A DNA stretch of 64,000 nt, taken from NCBI RefSeq assembly GCF_034044635.1, contig NZ_JAXCLX010000003.1, positions 186,001-250,000 of the forward strand, written 5' to 3'. Source of the DNA: Dongia rigui. GTDB taxonomy: Bacteria > Pseudomonadota > Alphaproteobacteria > Dongiales > Dongiaceae. How positions within the stretch are numbered: the stretch's first letter is position 1; each line of letters opens with the position of its first letter. Below, piece by piece: positions 24,701 to 34,487 of this stretch. The notes beneath the pieces were generated by a model. That model was not told where the DNA came from and ran no database searches. It worked only from the letters and a program-made list of their open reading frames with translations. The position numbers and the translations under genes are program-made.

Positions 24701-26621
24701 CGATGCCACCCTGGCCAAAGAAGACGTTGGCGCCGTCGTCACCGGTGAACTTGTCGGCGAAATTGGAACCGACAATCTTCTCGATCTCGATATAGGTATC
24801 GCCCTTGGCGTCACCCGTGCTGAGTGCTGCATTGAGAAGATTGATGGTGACACCTGCCGTTGCACTTTCGTAGCTGGCCAGATCGTCACCGGCTTCGCCG
24901 TCCAGCAGATCGGCGCCGGCGCCGCCATCGAGAACGTCGGCCTCGGTGCCGCCATAGAGCTTGTCGTTGCCAAGACCGCCATAGAGCTTGTCGATACCGG
25001 CGCTACCCGAGAGCTGGTCGTCGCCGGCTTCGCCATAGATCAGGTCGGCACCGCCGCCGCCGGAGCTTTGGTCGTTGCCGGCGCCGCCATAGATCACATC
25101 ATCGAGATTGCCGCCCATGAGCGAGTCGTCGAATTTGGAGCCGATCAGACCTTCGATGTCGGTATAGATGTCGCCGTCAGCTTCGCCAGAATTGAGGACC
25201 GGGGCACCCAGCCAAGCCGATACCGCAGCCAGGGCATTTCGATAGCTGGCGAAATCGAGTTCGGTCGTGCCGCCACCGATCAATTGGTCGGCGCCAGCGC
25301 CACCCTCCAGTTCGTTTCTGCCCAGGCCGCCTTCAAGCGTGTCATTGCCGGCACCGCCCTTGATGACGTCGTTGCCGTCACCGCCATCGATCGCATCGTT
25401 GCCGGCGCCGCCATCAATCTGGTCGTCGCCATCGTCGCCGGCAATCACATCCTTGGCGGACCCACCAGTGATCGTGTCGTTGCCGCCGCCGCCAGCCACG
25501 TTGCTACCGAAATTGCTGGCTGTGATGACGTCGCTGAAGCTCGATGCGACGAATTTCTCGACCTGCACGTAGCTGTCATCCTTGGCGTCACCGGTGCTTT
25601 TGCTGGTATCGGCGAGGTTGAGAACGATGCCGGCCTTCGAATCCGAATAGGAGACGGTATCGGTATCCGCACCACCCATGAAGACGTCGGCGCCGGCACC
25701 ACCCCACATCTGGTCAGCGCCAATACCGCCGTCCAGCGTATCGTTGCCCAGACCGCCGTAGAGCTGATCGTTACCATCTTCGCCGGACAGCGTGTCGTTG
25801 CCGGCGCCACCGTCCAAGTTGTTCTTGGTATTGTTGCCGAGGATGAGATCGTTGAAAGCGCTGCCGACCACGTTTTCGATGTCATCCAGGATATCACCGG
25901 CCGCGCCGCCCGAATTGTTGGCTGAGTCCGAGAGATCGACAGTGACGCCGATCTTGGAGGCGGCATATGTCACGGTATCGACGCCAGCGCCTCCCTCGAT
26001 CTTGTCCGCGCCGACGCCACCGTCCAGCATGTCGTCCTTGTCACCGCCAATGAGCCAATCATTGCCTGCGCCGCCAATCAGGTGGTTGCCGGAAAACTGT
26101 TGACCGACGATTTTGTCCTGACCGTCACCGCCATCGACAACGGTGAAGCCGCTGGCGTTGGCATCCAGTCCAAAATCGCCGCCCGCGGTGATGAAATCGT
26201 CATATGCCGTGCCGAGATGGACGCCGGCCTTGTCGGGGGTGGTTGTCGTGACCGGAAACAGCTCGATCGTGAGTGTCGCAGTGTCGTTGGCCCCGTTCTT
26301 GTCGGTCAAGGTATAGGTAAAGGTATCGACATCGCCGATATCAGGAGCACCCGCATTGTAGATGTCGGCTTCATAGCGCGCATAGGTGTAGCTGCCATCT
26401 GGGTTGATATGCAGGGTTCCGAACAAGCCGTTGATGTCGACGCCCCCCGCCACGACGCTGGCCATCGTTGCTTCATATTGAATCTTGGTGATCAGATTGG
26501 GGGCGACGCCAGGGCTGTCCTTGCCAGCATTGGCGCTGAGCGTACCCGCGCCCGTGATCACGTTGCCGGCTGCAGCGCCGTGAGCAACCCGGTCGAGATC
26601 CTTCAATGCATCGATCGCCAT
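21756..26621 (-). CDS. Large RTX calcium-binding secreted protein with VCBS domain
   Basis: The 1621-residue protein is acidic and highly repetitive. Near the N-terminus lies a VCBS/cadherin-like unit (GTLHINPDGSYTYARY, then DTFTYTLTDKNG). The rest is dense in RTX nonapeptides of the GGxGxDxLx type that fold into calcium beta-rolls. I count eight interspersed modules of the pattern SY..A..GVT.NL....STGDAKGDTY..IE...GS.F.D. The last 100 residues (NDTIADFKAGEDKLVF to the end) are a typical type I secretion tail. The ATG at 26621 follows AGGAG. No protease or lipase active site is evident, so an adhesin or surface-layer role is more likely. No type I exporter genes lie nearby. Confidence 0.88.
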   Translation of the reverse strand: MAIDALKDLDRVAHGAAAGNVITGAGTLSANAGKDSPGVAPNLITKIQYEATMASVVAGGVDINGLFGTLHINPDGSYTYARYEADIYNAGAPDIGDVDTFTYTLTDKNGANDTATLTIELFPVTTTTPDKAGVHLGTAYDDFITAGGDFGLDANASGFTVVDGGDGQDKIVGQQFSGNHLIGGAGNDWLIGGDKDDMLDGGVGADKIEGGAGVDTVTYAASKIGVTVDLSDSANNSGGAAGDILDDIENVVGSAFNDLILGNNTKNNLDGGAGNDTLSGEDGNDQLYGGLGNDTLDGGIGADQMWGGAGADVFMGGADTDTVSYSDSKAGIVLNLADTSKSTGDAKDDSYVQVEKFVASSFSDVITASNFGSNVAGGGGNDTITGGSAKDVIAGDDGDDQIDGGAGNDAIDGGDGNDVIKGGAGNDTLEGGLGRNELEGGAGADQLIGGGTTELDFASYRNALAAVSAWLGAPVLNSGEADGDIYTDIEGLIGSKFDDSLMGGNLDDVIYGGAGNDQSSGGGGADLIYGEAGDDQLSGSAGIDKLYGGLGNDKLYGGTEADVLDGGAGADLLDGEAGDDLASYESATAGVTINLLNAALSTGDAKGDTYIEIEKIVGSNFADKFTGDDGANVFFGQGGIDNFAGGKGEDAAGGGEGNDILSGGDDNDTLDGEAGDDQLSGDAGNDILYGGSGKDKLLGGVGNDDLNGDADDDNLEGGDGDDVLKGGTGNDKLYGGVGSDTLVGGADDDLLEGGADNDELLGSGGNDKLLGGLGNDTLYGDGNDDTLDGGDGVDELNGGSGNDALLGGIGDDTLNGGSEDDQLDGGAGKDALDGGTGNDKLLGGVDDDTLVGNTGDDYLDGGDGVDTLSGNDGDDVLLGGKGDDTLNGGNNDDLLEGGIGADTFIGGGGFDTVTYRNATAAVIADLMIAANNTGEAQGDSYTTVEALAGSKFADTLTGNANANTLSGGAANDILSGGAGIDTLIGGAGADKLDGGADVDSASYIDALAAVTVNLGDLSKNLGDAKGDTYTLIEWIAGSNFNDTLIGDTADNTLSGGSGNDAVSGGLGDDDLYGEIGDDTLEGGAGKDALYGGDGNDILIGGADADALFGGDGYADIASYGNLLVGITIDLANAANSTGDAKGDTYDGIELIEGTQGDDIITNGDVSGVGGLRGGKGNDVITGGASNDYIFGGDGNDTIVGGDGSNQFYGGAGNDTMTGGKDDDVFYADAGADKINGGNGTSDRVSFQLSTVGVTMDLANAAANTGFALGDTYSAIETFEGSLLADKFYGSTGADQFYGGLGADILDGREGNDQLLGEAGADTLTGGLGNDMMWGGDDGDALDGGAGNDKLYGEGGNDKLDGGEGNDQLFGGAGNDTLLGGLGIDTLTGGADNDSLTGGAGDDVLSGEDGNDTLLGGLNDDTLSGGIGNDSLKGEDGNDILEGEAGNDTLDGGIGNDELYGGDNNDTLTGGDGNDHLEGGAHSDSLTGGLGNDVLLGGDGNDVLVGSDGNDHLEAGLGVDKLTGGAGADEFVLRMYEMDNDTIADFKAGEDKLVFADIFDGAGDGLQDLLAADIHAISAGASLTIYQGDNVVATLTGWTGPQITSTQDFVWAMGGDLVIEYS

Positions 26622-26891
26622 CGTCCGTCTCCTGAGCACATGTCACCGATCTCCCGGATGGGCCGGAAGCGGCTTGGTCATCGAAGGTCGCGTTGGTGGG
26701 TAGCTTGACGCCCCGCGGCGATGTCCCCGATTGCCGATTGGGCGTTGGCGGGAGGCATTAGGTTCAAATTCGCAGCGGCTGGAAGTGGCTATTTGCCGGA
26801 AAAGCGCAGACGCGGAGGTTTCGCCAGAATTTTTGGCGTTTGGGGGCGATCGGGAGGGTCTATTCCGGAATTTTTCCGGTCGGAACGGGCG

Positions 26892-27698
26892 CTATTTTTG
26901 CAGTCGCTCGATCAAGGCCATTGCGGCGGCGGGGTTCAGGACCTTGTGGCCGCTGATGACATAGAGAAAGACATCGCCCGGACCTTTGCGCCCGGGCTTG
27001 TTGCTGGCCGTTTCCAGTCCGTCCGGCACCTCGCCCTTGACCAGCGCCTTGGCACGCGCCGCCCAGAGATCGAGTGCCTTCTTGGCATAGCCCAGCTTCT
27101 CGCCCTCCGTCGTCCCCATGATGCGTAGGTACGCGAAGGGTGCGGTGAGATCGGCAATCTGCGGATAATCGCCATCGGCCGCGGTGATCACGGCGACCTT
27201 GTAGCTGCGGGCAAGGTCGATGAATTCCGGCACCTTGAAGCTGTCATGGCGCACTTCGATGGCGTGGCGCAGCTTGATGCCGTCATGGCTGTCGGGGAGC
27301 AGTTTAAGGAAGCCTTCGAAATCGGCGGGATCGAACTTCTTCGTCCCCATGAACTGCCAGTTGATGGGCCCAAGCTTGTTCTTGAGACGGGTGATGCCGC
27401 TGGAGAGGAACTTCTCGATCGACGAACCGGCCTCGGCCAGCACGCGGCGATTGGTGGCAAAGCGCGGACCCTTGAGCGCGAAAACAAAATCGTCCGGCGT
27501 CTCGTCATGCCATTTGGCAAAGCTCTCCGGCTTTTGCGAACCGTAATAGGTGCCGTTGATTTCGATCGAAGTCAGCTTGCCGCTGGCATATTCCAACTCG
27601 CGCTTCTGCGCCAAGCCTGCCGGATAAAAGGGCCCACGCCAGGGTTCGAAGGTCCAGCCACCGATGCCGATGCGAATTTGCCCGTCCTGCTTTGCCAC
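26892..27698 (-). CDS. DUF72 family protein
   Basis: This 268-residue protein belongs to the DUF72 (YecE-like) TIM-barrel family. The opening RIGIGGWTFEPWRGPFYP, then IEINGTYYGSQ, FALKGPRFATN and IEVRHDSF, are family hallmarks. Function is not established. The GTG at 27698 follows AAGGAT. The gene lies upstream of the RTX gene on the same strand, separated by about 270 bp that presumably carry the RTX promoter; a CCGGAATTTTTCCGG palindrome lies in that gap at about 26864-26880. Confidence 0.88.
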   Translation of the reverse strand: MAKQDGQIRIGIGGWTFEPWRGPFYPAGLAQKRELEYASGKLTSIEINGTYYGSQKPESFAKWHDETPDDFVFALKGPRFATNRRVLAEAGSSIEKFLSSGITRLKNKLGPINWQFMGTKKFDPADFEGFLKLLPDSHDGIKLRHAIEVRHDSFKVPEFIDLARSYKVAVITAADGDYPQIADLTAPFAYLRIMGTTEGEKLGYAKKALDLWAARAKALVKGEVPDGLETASNKPGRKGPGDVFLYVISGHKVLNPAAAMALIERLQK

Positions 27699-27725
27699 GA
27701 TCCAATCCTTTTGCGAGTTCGCGGA

Positions 27726-28358
27726 TCAGACTTTAGCATCCTCATCGGCGCGGCCCAGCAGCAAATAGCGCATCAGGCGCGGCAGTTCGGCGAGCACGGC
27801 GTCCCGGGGCAGATTCGGGTTTCGGATCATCCGCATCTCGAGCCCATCGAAGATCGCGCCGATCAATTCCATCCGCGCATCAAGGGTCGCCGCATCGGCC
27901 GGCATATGCCCGCTTTTTGCGATCGTGTCGCGGACGATGCCGTGCACTTTCTTGTCAGCCTCCTCCAACACCTTGCGCACGGTGGCATTGCGCGAGGCCT
28001 CGGCGAAAATCTCGGCCGAGAGCGAGGGGCCTTTGCCATCCAACTGGCGCCGCACAACCGCGCCGGCATGCTCGATCATCCCGGCGATGATGTCGGATCC
28101 CCGGCCGATCTCGGCGAAGTCGTCGGCGATGTGCTGCACGCCCTGCTCGATGATGGCGGCGATGATCGCATCCTTGTTCTGGAAGTAGTGATAGATGTGG
28201 CCGACGCTCATCCCGGCCGCCGCCGATATCTCGGCCATGCTGGCGCCGTGAAAGCCGCGGCGGAGAAAACAATCCTGTGCCGCTTCCAGCACCTGCTGGC
28301 GCCGTGCAGCGTTGCGTTCCTCCCGCGCCGGGCGCGGCATCTCCTTGTCTTTGCTCAT
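27726..28358 (-). CDS. TetR/AcrR-family transcriptional repressor
   Basis: The 210-residue regulator has a TetR helix-turn-helix at about residues 20-65 (QQVLEAAQDCFLRRGFHGAS, then AAGMSVGHIYHYFQNKDAII) and a helical ligand-binding C-terminal region. The ATG at 28358 follows GGGGGAG. It is divergent from the RND pump operon at 28539 and is the expected local repressor, relieved when a pump substrate binds. Two operator-like sequences lie in the shared intergenic region. Confidence 0.9.
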   Translation of the reverse strand: MSKDKEMPRPAREERNAARRQQVLEAAQDCFLRRGFHGASMAEISAAAGMSVGHIYHYFQNKDAIIAAIIEQGVQHIADDFAEIGRGSDIIAGMIEHAGAVVRRQLDGKGPSLSAEIFAEASRNATVRKVLEEADKKVHGIVRDTIAKSGHMPADAATLDARMELIGAIFDGLEMRMIRNPNLPRDAVLAELPRLMRYLLLGRADEDAKV

Positions 28359-28440
28359 GAACTCCCCCCAATCGGGCCGATTCCCAGCGCGACGCGCCGC
28401 ACTGTTGCAGAGCGCCATGCAAAAAAGTAGCTGGAAATTA

Positions 28441-28481
28441 GAGCAATCATTCTATATTTTCTAGTTCGAACGCTCATTCTA
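28441..28481. promoter_or_regulatory. Duplicated operator-like site between tetR and RND operon
   Basis: GAGCAATCATTCTA (28441-28454) and GAACGCTCATTCTA (28468-28481) are direct repeats 27 bp apart. The second contains the imperfect dyad GAACG-CT-CATTC, similar in form to AcrR-type operators. The surrounding DNA is AT-rich, unlike the rest of the window, as expected for a promoter. The arrangement fits two TetR dimers repressing both directions. Confidence 0.5.
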
Positions 28482-28538
28482 AATTATGTCGATAGATGTC
28501 TGGCCTTGCAAGGCCTGTGACACTGGAGAGAAAGAATT

Positions 28539-29687
28539 ATGAATTTCAATGCTTTAATGCTTTCGATGGGGATGGCGCTCGTGCTTGCGGCCTGTGACCA
28601 ACCGAGCGCCAACGTGCCCACCGAGGTGCCGCCACCCGCCGTCGGCGTGCAAACCCTGGCACCGCAGAATGTGGCGGTGCAGGTCGAATTGTCCGGCCGG
28701 ACCTCCGCCTTCCTGGTTTCGGAAGTGCGGCCCCAGGTCGGCGGCATCATCGAGAAACGCCTCTTCACCGAGGGCGGCGATGTCGCGCAAGGCGACGTGC
28801 TTTACCAGATCGACCCCGCCACCTATCAGGCCTCGCTCGACAGCGCCCGCGCCTCGCTCGCTAAGGCCAAGGCGAACGTCGTCTCGCTGCAGTCGAAGGC
28901 CAAGCGCTATGACGAACTGGTCGGCATCAACGCCGTCGCCAAGCAGGATTACGACGACGCCGTCGCCTCGCTGAAGGCAGCGCAGGCGGATATCGCGCTC
29001 AACGCCGCCGCCGTGAAGACGGCGGAGATCAACCTGGCCTATACCAAGATCACAGCACCAATTTCCGGCCGTATCGGCAAATCGAGCGTCACCGAAGGTG
29101 CCTTGGTGACCGCCAGCCAGACCACGGCGCTCGCCACCATCCAGGATCTCGACCAGATCTATGTCGATGTGACGCAGACCAGCGCCGAATATCTGCGCCT
29201 GAAGCGCGATCTGGCCGAGGGCCGGATCACGCATAGCGGCGACAACCAGGCGGATGTGACGCTGCTGCTGGAAGACGGCAGCACCTATGCCGAGAAGGGC
29301 ACTCTGCAATTCTCGGATGTCACGGTCGACCAGAGCACCGGCAGCATCACGCTGCGCGCCATCTTCCCCAATCCGCAGCATGACCTGCTGCCCGGCATGT
29401 ATGTGCGCGCCATCCTGGACGAGGGCAGCAACGACCAGGCGATCCTGGCACCGCAACAGGCGGTGATGCGCGATGCCAAGGGTGAGCCTTATGCCTATGT
29501 CGTCGGCAACGGCGAGAAGGTCGAGCAGCGCGCGGTGAAGACCGAGCGCACGATCGGCGACCAATGGCTGGTCGGCAGCGGCTTGCAGGCCGGTGACCGC
29601 CTCATCATCGATGGTTTTCAGAACATCAAGCCGGGTATCGCGGTCAAGGCCATCGATGCCGCCGCCGCATCGCCCGTGGCACAGTAA
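28539..29687 (+). CDS. RND efflux periplasmic adaptor (AcrA/MexA-like lipoprotein)
   Basis: The 382-residue adaptor links the inner-membrane pump to the outer-membrane channel. It has a lipoprotein signal with lipobox LAAC, acylated at C19. The lipoyl/barrel segment VRPQVGGIIEKRLFTEGGDV and the hairpin region (residues about 95-170) are followed by the AYTKITAPISGRIG segment typical of AcrA. It is the first gene of the three-gene operon and starts after GGAGAG. Confidence 0.93.
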   Translation: MNFNALMLSMGMALVLAACDQPSANVPTEVPPPAVGVQTLAPQNVAVQVELSGRTSAFLVSEVRPQVGGIIEKRLFTEGGDVAQGDVLYQIDPATYQASLDSARASLAKAKANVVSLQSKAKRYDELVGINAVAKQDYDDAVASLKAAQADIALNAAAVKTAEINLAYTKITAPISGRIGKSSVTEGALVTASQTTALATIQDLDQIYVDVTQTSAEYLRLKRDLAEGRITHSGDNQADVTLLLEDGSTYAEKGTLQFSDVTVDQSTGSITLRAIFPNPQHDLLPGMYVRAILDEGSNDQAILAPQQAVMRDAKGEPYAYVVGNGEKVEQRAVKTERTIGDQWLVGSGLQAGDRLIIDGFQNIKPGIAVKAIDAAAASPVAQ

Positions 29688-29699
29688 GGGAGCGACATC

Positions 29700-32600
29700 A
29701 TGGCTCGTTTCTTTATCGACCGGCCGATCTTTGCCTGGGTCATCGCCATCGTCATCATGCTGGGTGGCGGATTGGCCATCCTGAAACTGCCGGTGATGCA
29801 ATACCCGCAGATCGCCCTGCCCTCGGTCTCGATCAGCGCCAGCTATCCCGGTGCTTCGGCACAGACGCTGGAGGACACGGTCACCCAGGTGATCGAGCAG
29901 AAGATGAAGGGGATCGACAACCTCATCTATATGTCCTCGACCAGCGGGTCCGATGGCAGCGCCAATATCCGCCTGACTTTCGCCGCCGGCACGGATGCCG
30001 ATATCGCCCAGGTGCAGGTGCAAAATAAGCTGCAGTTGGCGACGTCGCTGCTGCCCAGCGCGGTGCAGCAGCAGGGCATCACGGTGGCCAAGGCCGCCAA
30101 TAACTTCCTGATGGTGATCGGCCTGGTTTCCAGCAGCGATGAGCTGACCCAGGCCGACCTGTCCGACTATGCCGCGGCCAATCTGCAGGACCAGATCGCC
30201 CGCGTCGATGGTGTGGGCGACGTGCAGTTGTTTGGCGCGCAATATGCCATGCGCATCTGGCTTGATCCGGACAAGCTCAACAGTTTCAAACTGACGCCGG
30301 ATGATGTCAGCACCGCCATCGAGGCGCAGAACGCGCAAGTTGCGGCCGGCCAGATCGGTGGTACGCCCTATGTGAAGGGACAGCAGCTCAACGCCACCAT
30401 CACGGCGCAGTCGCGCCTGCAGACGCCGGAACAGTTTCGCAACATCCTGCTCCGCACCAATACCGACGGTTCCACGGTGCGGATCGGCGATGTGGCGCGG
30501 GTTGAGCTTGGTTCCGAAAGCTATGACGTCGTCTCGCGCTTTAACGGACGCGCGGCCACCGGCCTTGCCATCAAGCTGGCGACCGGCGCCAATGCGCTGG
30601 AGACGGCCAGTGCCGTGAAGGCGCGGATTGCCGAGCTTTCCGCCTTCTTCCCGGCCGGCATGTCGACGGTCTATCCTTATGACACGACACCCTTCGTCAC
30701 GGTCTCGATCGAGGAAGTGGTGAAGACCTTGCTCGAAGCCATCGCCCTGGTCTTCGTCGTGATGTTTGTCTTCCTGCAGAATTTCCGCGCGACTTTGATC
30801 CCCACCATCACGGTCCCGGTGGTGCTGCTCGGCACGTTCGGGATCCTCGCCGTCTTCGGCTATTCGATCAACACGCTCACCATGTTCGCCATGGTGCTGG
30901 CGATCGGCCTGCTGGTCGACGACGCTATTGTCGTCGTTGAGAATGTCGAGCGCGTGATGGCAGAGGAAGGATTGCCGCCGCGCGAAGCCACGCGCAAGTC
31001 CATGAGCCAGATCACGGGCGCTCTTATTGGCATCGCGCTGGTGCTCTCCGCCGTCTTCGTGCCGATGGCCTTCTTCGGCGGTTCGACGGGTGTCATTTAC
31101 CGGCAGTTCTCGGTCACCATCGTGGCGGCCATGGCCTTGTCGGTCATGACGGCGATGATCCTGACGCCGGCGCTGTGTGCCACATTGTTGAAGCCGGCAA
31201 CCCACACCACGCCGACAGAGCGGGGCGGACCGTTCGGCTGGTTCAACCGCGCCTTCGAGGCCGGTACCCATGGCTATCAGGGGGCGGTCGGGGGAATCTT
31301 GAACCGGGGCAAGCGCTTCCTGGTCATCTATCTGGCGATCGGCGCGGCGATGGCGGCACTGTTCGTAACCCTGCCGACATCGTTCCTGCCCGAGGAAGAC
31401 CAAGGCATCCTCTTTGCCCAGGTGCAATTGCCGGCGGGCGCCACGCAGGAACGGACCCTGGCGGTGCTGAAGCAGGTGGAAGAACACTTCCTGAAGGCGG
31501 AGAAGGACAGCGTCAATTCGGTCTTCGCCGTTGCCGGCTTCGGCTTCGGCGGCAGCGGCCAGAACACCGGCACCGTCTTCATCAGCCTCAAAGACTGGGA
31601 CGAACGCAGCAGCGTAGCGCTGAAAGCCCCGGCGATCATCGGCCGGGCCATGGCGGCCTTCGCACAGATCCGCGACGGCAAGGTCTTCGTCTTCGCCCCG
31701 CCGGCCGTGCAGGAACTGGGCAATGCCACCGGCTTCGATCTGCAATTGCAGGACCGTGGCGGTTTGGGGCACGACGCCCTCATCGCCGCGCGCAATCAGT
31801 TCCTGGGCCTGGCAGCCCAGGAACCCGCGTTGGCAGCCGTCCGGCCCAATGGCCAAGACGACACGCCGGAATTCCGCCTTGATGTCGATCTTGCCAAGGC
31901 CGGTGCCTTGGGCGTTTCGTCGGCCGATATCAACGACGCGATCAGCACGGCTTGGGGCGGCAGCTATGTCGACGACTTCCTTGATCGCGGCCGCGTCAAG
32001 AAGGTCTATGTGCAGGCCGATGCCCCTTTCCGCATGGCACCTGAAGATGTCGCCAAGTGGTATGTGCGCAACAGCACAGACGAGATGGTGCCCTTCTCGG
32101 CCTTTGCCACGGCACATTGGACATATGGCTCGCCACGCCTTGAACGGTATAACGGCATGTCCTCGCTGGAAATCCAGGGACAGGCGGCCCCCGGCTATTC
32201 GTCGGGCGAGGCCATGGCGGCGGCCGAACGCGTGGCCGAGAAACTGCCCGTCGGCATCGGCTACGAATGGACCGGTCTCTCCTATCAGGAAAAGCTGACC
32301 GGGTCGCAGGCGCCGGCACTCTATGCGATTTCACTGCTGGTGGTCTTCCTGTGTCTCGCCGCTCTCTACGAGAGCTGGTCGATTCCGGCGGCCGTAATGC
32401 TGGTGGTGCCGCTCGGCGTCTTCGGCGCCCTGGCGGCGGCCAAGCTTGCCGGCCTGTCCAACGACATCTATTTCCAGGTCGGCCTGCTGACGACCATTGG
32501 CCTCTCGGCGAAGAACGCGATCCTCATCGTCGAATTCGCCAAGGAACTGCATGACGGCGGCAAGGAACTGGTGGCGGCGACATTGGAGGCCGTGCGCTTG

Positions 32601-32852
32601 CGTCTGCGGCCGATCCTGATGACGTCGCTGGCTTTCATCCTCGGCGTCTTTCCGCTGGCGGTCAGCAATGGCGCCGGCTCCGGCAGCCAGAACGCCATCG
32701 GCATCGGTGTCGTCGGCGGTACGTTGTCGGCGACCGTCCTTGGCATTTTCTTCATCCCCCTCTTCTTCGTGATCATTCGCCGTGTCTTCAAAGGCAAGCC
32801 AGCGCAACAGCGCTTAGCAAACGCCGAAGCGGCGAGCGACGGAGTCCACTGA
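29700..32852 (+). CDS. RND multidrug efflux transporter (AcrB/MexB, HAE-1 family)
   Basis: This 1050-residue inner-membrane proton/drug antiporter has the HAE-1 layout: [20 protein letters not shown] start, two large periplasmic loops and twelve expected membrane segments. The proton relay is intact: D407 and D408 in [15 protein letters not shown], and K938 in [17 protein letters not shown]. It forms a trimer with the adaptor and the channel from the flanking genes, and pumps amphiphilic compounds from the periplasm and membrane to the outside. Confidence 0.95.
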   Translation: MARFFIDRPIFAWVIAIVIMLGGGLAILKLPVMQYPQIALPSVSISASYPGASAQTLEDTVTQVIEQKMKGIDNLIYMSSTSGSDGSANIRLTFAAGTDADIAQVQVQNKLQLATSLLPSAVQQQGITVAKAANNFLMVIGLVSSSDELTQADLSDYAAANLQDQIARVDGVGDVQLFGAQYAMRIWLDPDKLNSFKLTPDDVSTAIEAQNAQVAAGQIGGTPYVKGQQLNATITAQSRLQTPEQFRNILLRTNTDGSTVRIGDVARVELGSESYDVVSRFNGRAATGLAIKLATGANALETASAVKARIAELSAFFPAGMSTVYPYDTTPFVTVSIEEVVKTLLEAIALVFVVMFVFLQNFRATLIPTITVPVVLLGTFGILAVFGYSINTLTMFAMVLAIGLLVDDAIVVVENVERVMAEEGLPPREATRKSMSQITGALIGIALVLSAVFVPMAFFGGSTGVIYRQFSVTIVAAMALSVMTAMILTPALCATLLKPATHTTPTERGGPFGWFNRAFEAGTHGYQGAVGGILNRGKRFLVIYLAIGAAMAALFVTLPTSFLPEEDQGILFAQVQLPAGATQERTLAVLKQVEEHFLKAEKDSVNSVFAVAGFGFGGSGQNTGTVFISLKDWDERSSVALKAPAIIGRAMAAFAQIRDGKVFVFAPPAVQELGNATGFDLQLQDRGGLGHDALIAARNQFLGLAAQEPALAAVRPNGQDDTPEFRLDVDLAKAGALGVSSADINDAISTAWGGSYVDDFLDRGRVKKVYVQADAPFRMAPEDVAKWYVRNSTDEMVPFSAFATAHWTYGSPRLERYNGMSSLEIQGQAAPGYSSGEAMAAAERVAEKLPVGIGYEWTGLSYQEKLTGSQAPALYAISLLVVFLCLAALYESWSIPAAVMLVVPLGVFGALAAAKLAGLSNDIYFQVGLLTTIGLSAKNAILIVEFAKELHDGGKELVAATLEAVRLRLRPILMTSLAFILGVFPLAVSNGAGSGSQNAIGIGVVGGTLSATVLGIFFIPLFFVIIRRVFKGKPAQQRLANAEAASDGVH

Positions 32853-32853
32853 C

Positions 32854-34293
32854 ATGAAACACCTTGCATCCCTTGCCGTCATCGCCGCTTTGCTCGGCGG
32901 CTGCTCGCTGATCCCTGACTACGATCAGCCAGCAGCCCCGGTGGCGAACACCTGGCCGACAGGCCCCGCTTATCTTCCGGCATCGACCAGCAGCCAGCGG
33001 GCCTTGGCCGACATTGCCTGGCAGGACTACTTCGTCGACGACAAACTGCGCCAGGTGATCGAACTGGCGCTGCGCAACAACCGCGACCTGCGCATCGCGA
33101 CGCTCAACATCGAGAAGGCGCAGGCCGAGTACCGCGTGTCGGTGGCAGATTTGCTGCCGACCGTGAATGCCAATGCCAATGCCGACATCACCCGTACCGG
33201 ACGCCGCAATTCCGCGACCGGCGTTGCCACAACGACCAAGTCCTATGCCGCACAGGTGACCATCAGCGCCTATGAGTTGGATCTTTTCGGCCGCATCCGC
33301 AGCCTCAACGAACAGGCGTTGGAACAGTATTTCTCGACCGTCGAGACGATGCACGCAGCCCAGATCAGCCTCATCGCCGAGGTGGCGACTGCCTATCTGA
33401 CGTTACAGGCCGATCAGGAGCAGTTGAAGCTGGCCGAGGACACGTTGGCCAGCCAGCAGAACTCACTCGACCTCACCAAGCGAACGTTCGAAAGCGGCAT
33501 TGCCTCGGAGCTCGACGTCCACCAGGCCGAGACCAGCGTCGACACGGCGCGGCTCGACATCGCCCAGTATACGACGGCGGTGGCCCAGGATTTGAACGCG
33601 CTCACCTTGCTGCTGGGTGCCGCGGTGCCGGCGGATGCCTTGCCAGACGGCGGCATCAGTCCCGTGACGGCGATGACCGACATTCCAGGCGGTCTGCCCT
33701 CCGACGTGCTGCTGCGCCGGCCGGATGTGGTCGCGGCCGAACACGATTTGAAGGCTGCCAATGCGAATATCGGTGCCGCGCGCGCCGCCTTCTTCCCCAA
33801 GATCACGCTGACGGCGAGTTCGGGCAGTGTGAGCGATGCCATGTCGACGCTGTTCAAGGCCGGGACCGGCGGCTGGGGCTTTGCCCCCGACATCATTCTG
33901 CCGATCTTCGACATGGGCGCCAACCAGGCCAATCTCGATGCCGCCAAGACGGACAAGAAGATCGAGGTCGCGACCTATGAGAAGACGATCCAGACCGCCT
34001 TTCGCGAAGTGGCGGATGCCCTGGCGCAGCGCGGCACGATCGATGCGCAGCTGGATGCCCAGCAATCGCTCGTCCACTCGACCGAGGCCAGCTACAACCT
34101 GTCGAGCGAACGCTACAAAAAGGGTGTCTCGAGCTATCTCGACGTGCTGGATTCGCAGCGCTCGATGTATACGGCCGAGCAGAATCTGATCGCGACCCGG
34201 CTCGACAAGGCCGCCAACCTCATCACCTTATATAAAGTGTTGGGCGGCGGCTGGTCCGAAGGGAGCAAACCCGCCCTGGCCGCAACCGATTGA
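32854..34293 (+). CDS. Outer-membrane efflux lipoprotein (OprM/NodT-like)
   Basis: This 479-residue TolC-type channel has a lipoprotein signal with lipobox LGGC (C17). The family pattern [27 protein letters not shown] opens the mature part, and repeated helical segments form the periplasmic tunnel. [32 protein letters not shown] is the well-conserved OEP segment shortened here in my reading to DVLLRRPDV and [10 protein letters not shown]. Only one base separates it from the pump gene. The complete tripartite set makes this a self-sufficient efflux system. Confidence 0.93.
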   Translation: MKHLASLAVIAALLGGCSLIPDYDQPAAPVANTWPTGPAYLPASTSSQRALADIAWQDYFVDDKLRQVIELALRNNRDLRIATLNIEKAQAEYRVSVADLLPTVNANANADITRTGRRNSATGVATTTKSYAAQVTISAYELDLFGRIRSLNEQALEQYFSTVETMHAAQISLIAEVATAYLTLQADQEQLKLAEDTLASQQNSLDLTKRTFESGIASELDVHQAETSVDTARLDIAQYTTAVAQDLNALTLLLGAAVPADALPDGGISPVTAMTDIPGGLPSDVLLRRPDVVAAEHDLKAANANIGAARAAFFPKITLTASSGSVSDAMSTLFKAGTGGWGFAPDIILPIFDMGANQANLDAAKTDKKIEVATYEKTIQTAFREVADALAQRGTIDAQLDAQQSLVHSTEASYNLSSERYKKGVSSYLDVLDSQRSMYTAEQNLIATRLDKAANLITLYKVLGGGWSEGSKPALAATD

Positions 34294-34426
34294 GAGCCGC
34301 CTCCGTGCTCGGAAAATCCTGCCACGCCAAGACGTTGCCGTTCTGATTGTGAGGCATCCGGCGCTACGTTAGACTGGCCGCCTGCCGGTGAAGACGCCCA
34401 GACTAGGGTGCATTCCCATCGCCCTG

Positions 34427-34448
34427 ATGCGCCAGTGCTTCGGCGCAT
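34427..34448. other. Hairpin between RND operon and coxC
   Basis: ATGCGCC-AGTGCTTC-GGCGCAT forms a 7-bp stem with an 8-base loop, 40 bp before the coxC GTG. There is no T-run. It could end RND transcripts inefficiently or lie in the coxC leader. The rest of the 194-bp gap shows no gene. Confidence 0.35.
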
Positions 34449-34487
34449 GATCGCCTGGGGAAACCGGCCGAACGGAGGAAGGTACCG

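Noticed and set aside
23004-25925. 973-codon open frame opposite the RTX gene
   Set aside because: It mirrors the repetitive, codon-biased RTX gene; its translation is a low-complexity string with no domain and no separate start signal.
22000-26000. Dense short repeats that could suggest a CRISPR array or satellite
   Set aside because: The repeats keep a 27-base period and an open frame, encoding RTX nonapeptides; there are no unique spacers of constant length and no cas genes.
26864-26880. CCGGAATTTTTCCGG palindrome before the RTX gene as an operator
   Set aside because: Short and isolated, with no second copy and no regulator nearby; could be chance.
28554-32117. 1187-codon open frame opposite the first RND operon
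   Set aside because: It crosses two well-supported genes on the other strand; its length comes from high GC at codon positions and its product is rich in H, D and R with no family resemblance.
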